Of a stretch of DNA of 64,000 nt, positions 62,957-64,000 are shown piece by piece; within the stretch, counting starts at the first letter, position 1; every line of letters starts with the position of its first letter. The stretch spans positions 10,143,554 to 10,207,553 of the forward strand of contig JADWOT020000008.1 in assembly GCA_036345935.2 (NCBI GenBank), in the 5' to 3' direction. Source of the DNA: Taenia hydatigena. Taxonomy: Eukaryota > Platyhelminthes > Cestoda > Cyclophyllidea > Taeniidae. The translations under genes and the position numbers were made by a program. The notes under the pieces were generated by a model, which saw nothing but the letters and a program-made list of their open reading frames with translations, ran no database searches and was not told where the DNA came from.

Positions 62957-62962
62957 ATATAA
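62957..62962 (+). promoter_or_regulatory. TATA-like element
   Basis: TATAAA about 40 bp before the start codon of the four-helix membrane protein gene. It could be a TATA box with a very short 5' UTR, or chance in AT-rich DNA. Confidence 0.25.
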
Positions 62963-62998
62963 ATTCCAGCTTGGTTAGAATGATGAAATTGGAGTACA

Positions 62999-63409
62999 AT
63001 GCATCCGGCGGTAAGCATAGTGGCGGTGGCAGTGTCCATCTTCTTCCTCATCCTCGCACTAGCCATCCCTAAGTGGCCCTGCGGGGGTAACATCTTCGAC
63101 TTCTGCAGCAAGATTGGGGGCGCACTCGGAGACCACTACCTGGCTATCGGCGTGCTCCTCATCATAGCGGTGTTGCTCTTCTTCGTGGTGCTCGTCATAC
63201 TCCTCGTAGTAATGTTCGTATCCGCGCCTTCTTGGGTCAATATCATAGCCACTGTCGTCTCCGCTGTCGCATCAATCTTCGCCATCGCAGCGGTTCTCCT
63301 TTACACTGATAAGGCCAGTGTCTCTTGGAGCCCCTTCATGGCCATTGTCGGCACCACCGTGGGCATTCAAATCACCGTCATGCTCATTCTCGCCCTCATT
63401 TTCAAGTAG
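62999..63409 (+). CDS. Four-helix membrane protein, unrecognised
   Basis: Intronless gene, 136 residues. Four hydrophobic helices are clear: about residues 4-23, 47-73, 79-101 and 112-135, with short connecting loops. The first loop holds WPCGG...DFC (two cysteines that could bond), which gives a claudin/PMP22-like layout, but the W-x(n)-GLW-C-C signature of claudins is absent, so the family is open. No cleavable signal peptide is needed with helix 1 as anchor. Codons are strongly C-ending (ATC, GTC, CTC), unlike the AT-rich surroundings, as expected of a highly expressed gene. AATAAA at 63482 supports a compact transcript. The start is the first ATG of the frame, just before helix 1. Confidence 0.8.
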   Translation: MHPAVSIVAVAVSIFFLILALAIPKWPCGGNIFDFCSKIGGALGDHYLAIGVLLIIAVLLFFVVLVILLVVMFVSAPSWVNIIATVVSAVASIFAIAAVLLYTDKASVSWSPFMAIVGTTVGIQITVMLILALIFK

Positions 63410-63481
63410 AGCTCATCGCCACAATCTGGCTAGGTGACGCGACTACCAAACTTTAAAATGTGCTTTCCCTGGTCTCCTAAA

Positions 63482-63487
63482 AATAAA
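63482..63487 (+). terminator. Polyadenylation signal candidate
   Basis: AATAAA on the plus strand, 73 nt after the stop of the four-helix membrane protein gene. Confidence 0.65.
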
Positions 63488-64000
63488 TTTGAAGAACATT
63501 ACGCCTATCTTTTTTCGATTTGAAACAGGACAAAAGTGAGGGATCTCAAAACTGTAACCTTTAAAAGTTTGTATTCTGAGGTGTCGAATGTGGGTCCAAC
63601 GAAAGAGAAGTTGTCAGGCTCAGGTTGAAATGGTTTGCATAAAATGAACCCACTTCATTGCACTACAGGACCAAAGTGAAACCAAAAAGCATGAACAGAG
63701 GCTAATTGTAATTCAACTGAAATTCTCTCCGCATTTTGTTATGGCCAATGAATTATTGAGACAACGGTTGACATGAATTAGCATAAAATATATTGCAGCC
63801 TCCTGTAACACACACGCTAGTGAATACGCCTTCTTCCAAGGCCCAAAGCACAAAAAAAGAAAATTTGTACTTTAGTAGCAGCACCACTCGCGGTTCTACC
63901 AAATCCTCTAGACTATTTGTATTTTAGGAAAATCGTACATTTAAAACACGAAATATCCATAGTGATACTTATGGTTGCCTAACTGCGGAGGGCAAAAGTT
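63488..64000. other. Downstream flank
   Basis: AT-rich sequence at the window end with no recognised feature. Confidence 0.5.

Noticed and set aside
1..64000. CRISPR arrays, bacterial operons, riboswitches or insertion sequences.
   Set aside because: The window is eukaryotic by intron structure and gene content; no evenly spaced repeats or prokaryotic gene clusters were seen.

Overview
The window looks like nuclear DNA of a flatworm, most likely a tapeworm (Cestoda). This rests on intron-rich genes with many introns of only 29-41 nt mixed with introns of several kb, AT-rich intergenic DNA with CA/TG and CGCA-type simple repeats, and animal-specific families (an NR2C-type nuclear receptor, a PHRF1-like RING/PHD protein, animal-type AGPATs). 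The species is not identifiable by eye. All gene models were built by hand from splice sites and reading phase; a model counts as closed when every exon junction keeps the frame.

Layout: 0.5-5.2 kb, minus strand: a complete 813-residue PHRF1-like protein (two RING-type fingers, PHD finger, basic/Ser-rich middle, conserved C-terminal helix). 6.7-14.9 kb, minus: a 780-residue protein ending in a zinc finger with the spacing of NEMO (IKBKG) and optineurin, with an LC3-interaction-like motif at its N-terminus. 15.6-16.5 kb, plus: a compact six-exon AGPAT (lysophosphatidic acid acyltransferase), divergent from the previous gene across about 0.7 kb. 18.9-20.5 kb, minus: coding-like exons of an unrecognised, possibly KH-like protein. 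25.9-28.2 kb: remains of a Ty3/gypsy-like LTR retrotransposon. 31.8-32.2 kb, minus: an intronless gene for a small, probably secreted protein. 32.8-38.3 kb: mostly simple-sequence DNA. 39.6-48.3 kb, plus: a complete eight-exon, 1275-residue nuclear receptor of the TR2/TR4/HR78 (NR2C) type. 49.4-53.8 kb and 57.0-59.6 kb, minus: two more AGPAT genes in tandem. 63.0-63.4 kb, plus: an intronless gene for a 136-residue four-helix membrane protein. The same unidentified interspersed repeat occurs near 5.6, 54.9, 55.1-55.4, 58.6 and perhaps 61.2 kb.

The three AGPATs are the clearest functional group (phosphatidic acid synthesis) and share splice positions. PHRF1-like and NR2C-like proteins are nuclear regulators; the NEMO/optineurin-like protein would be a cytoplasmic adaptor. 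Nothing shows that these genes act in one pathway. The most unusual observations are the NEMO/optineurin-type finger in a flatworm, a cluster of AGGTCA nuclear-receptor half-sites (perfect DR2, near-perfect DR4) inside an intron of the NR2C-like gene, and the three-copy AGPAT set with intron gain or loss.
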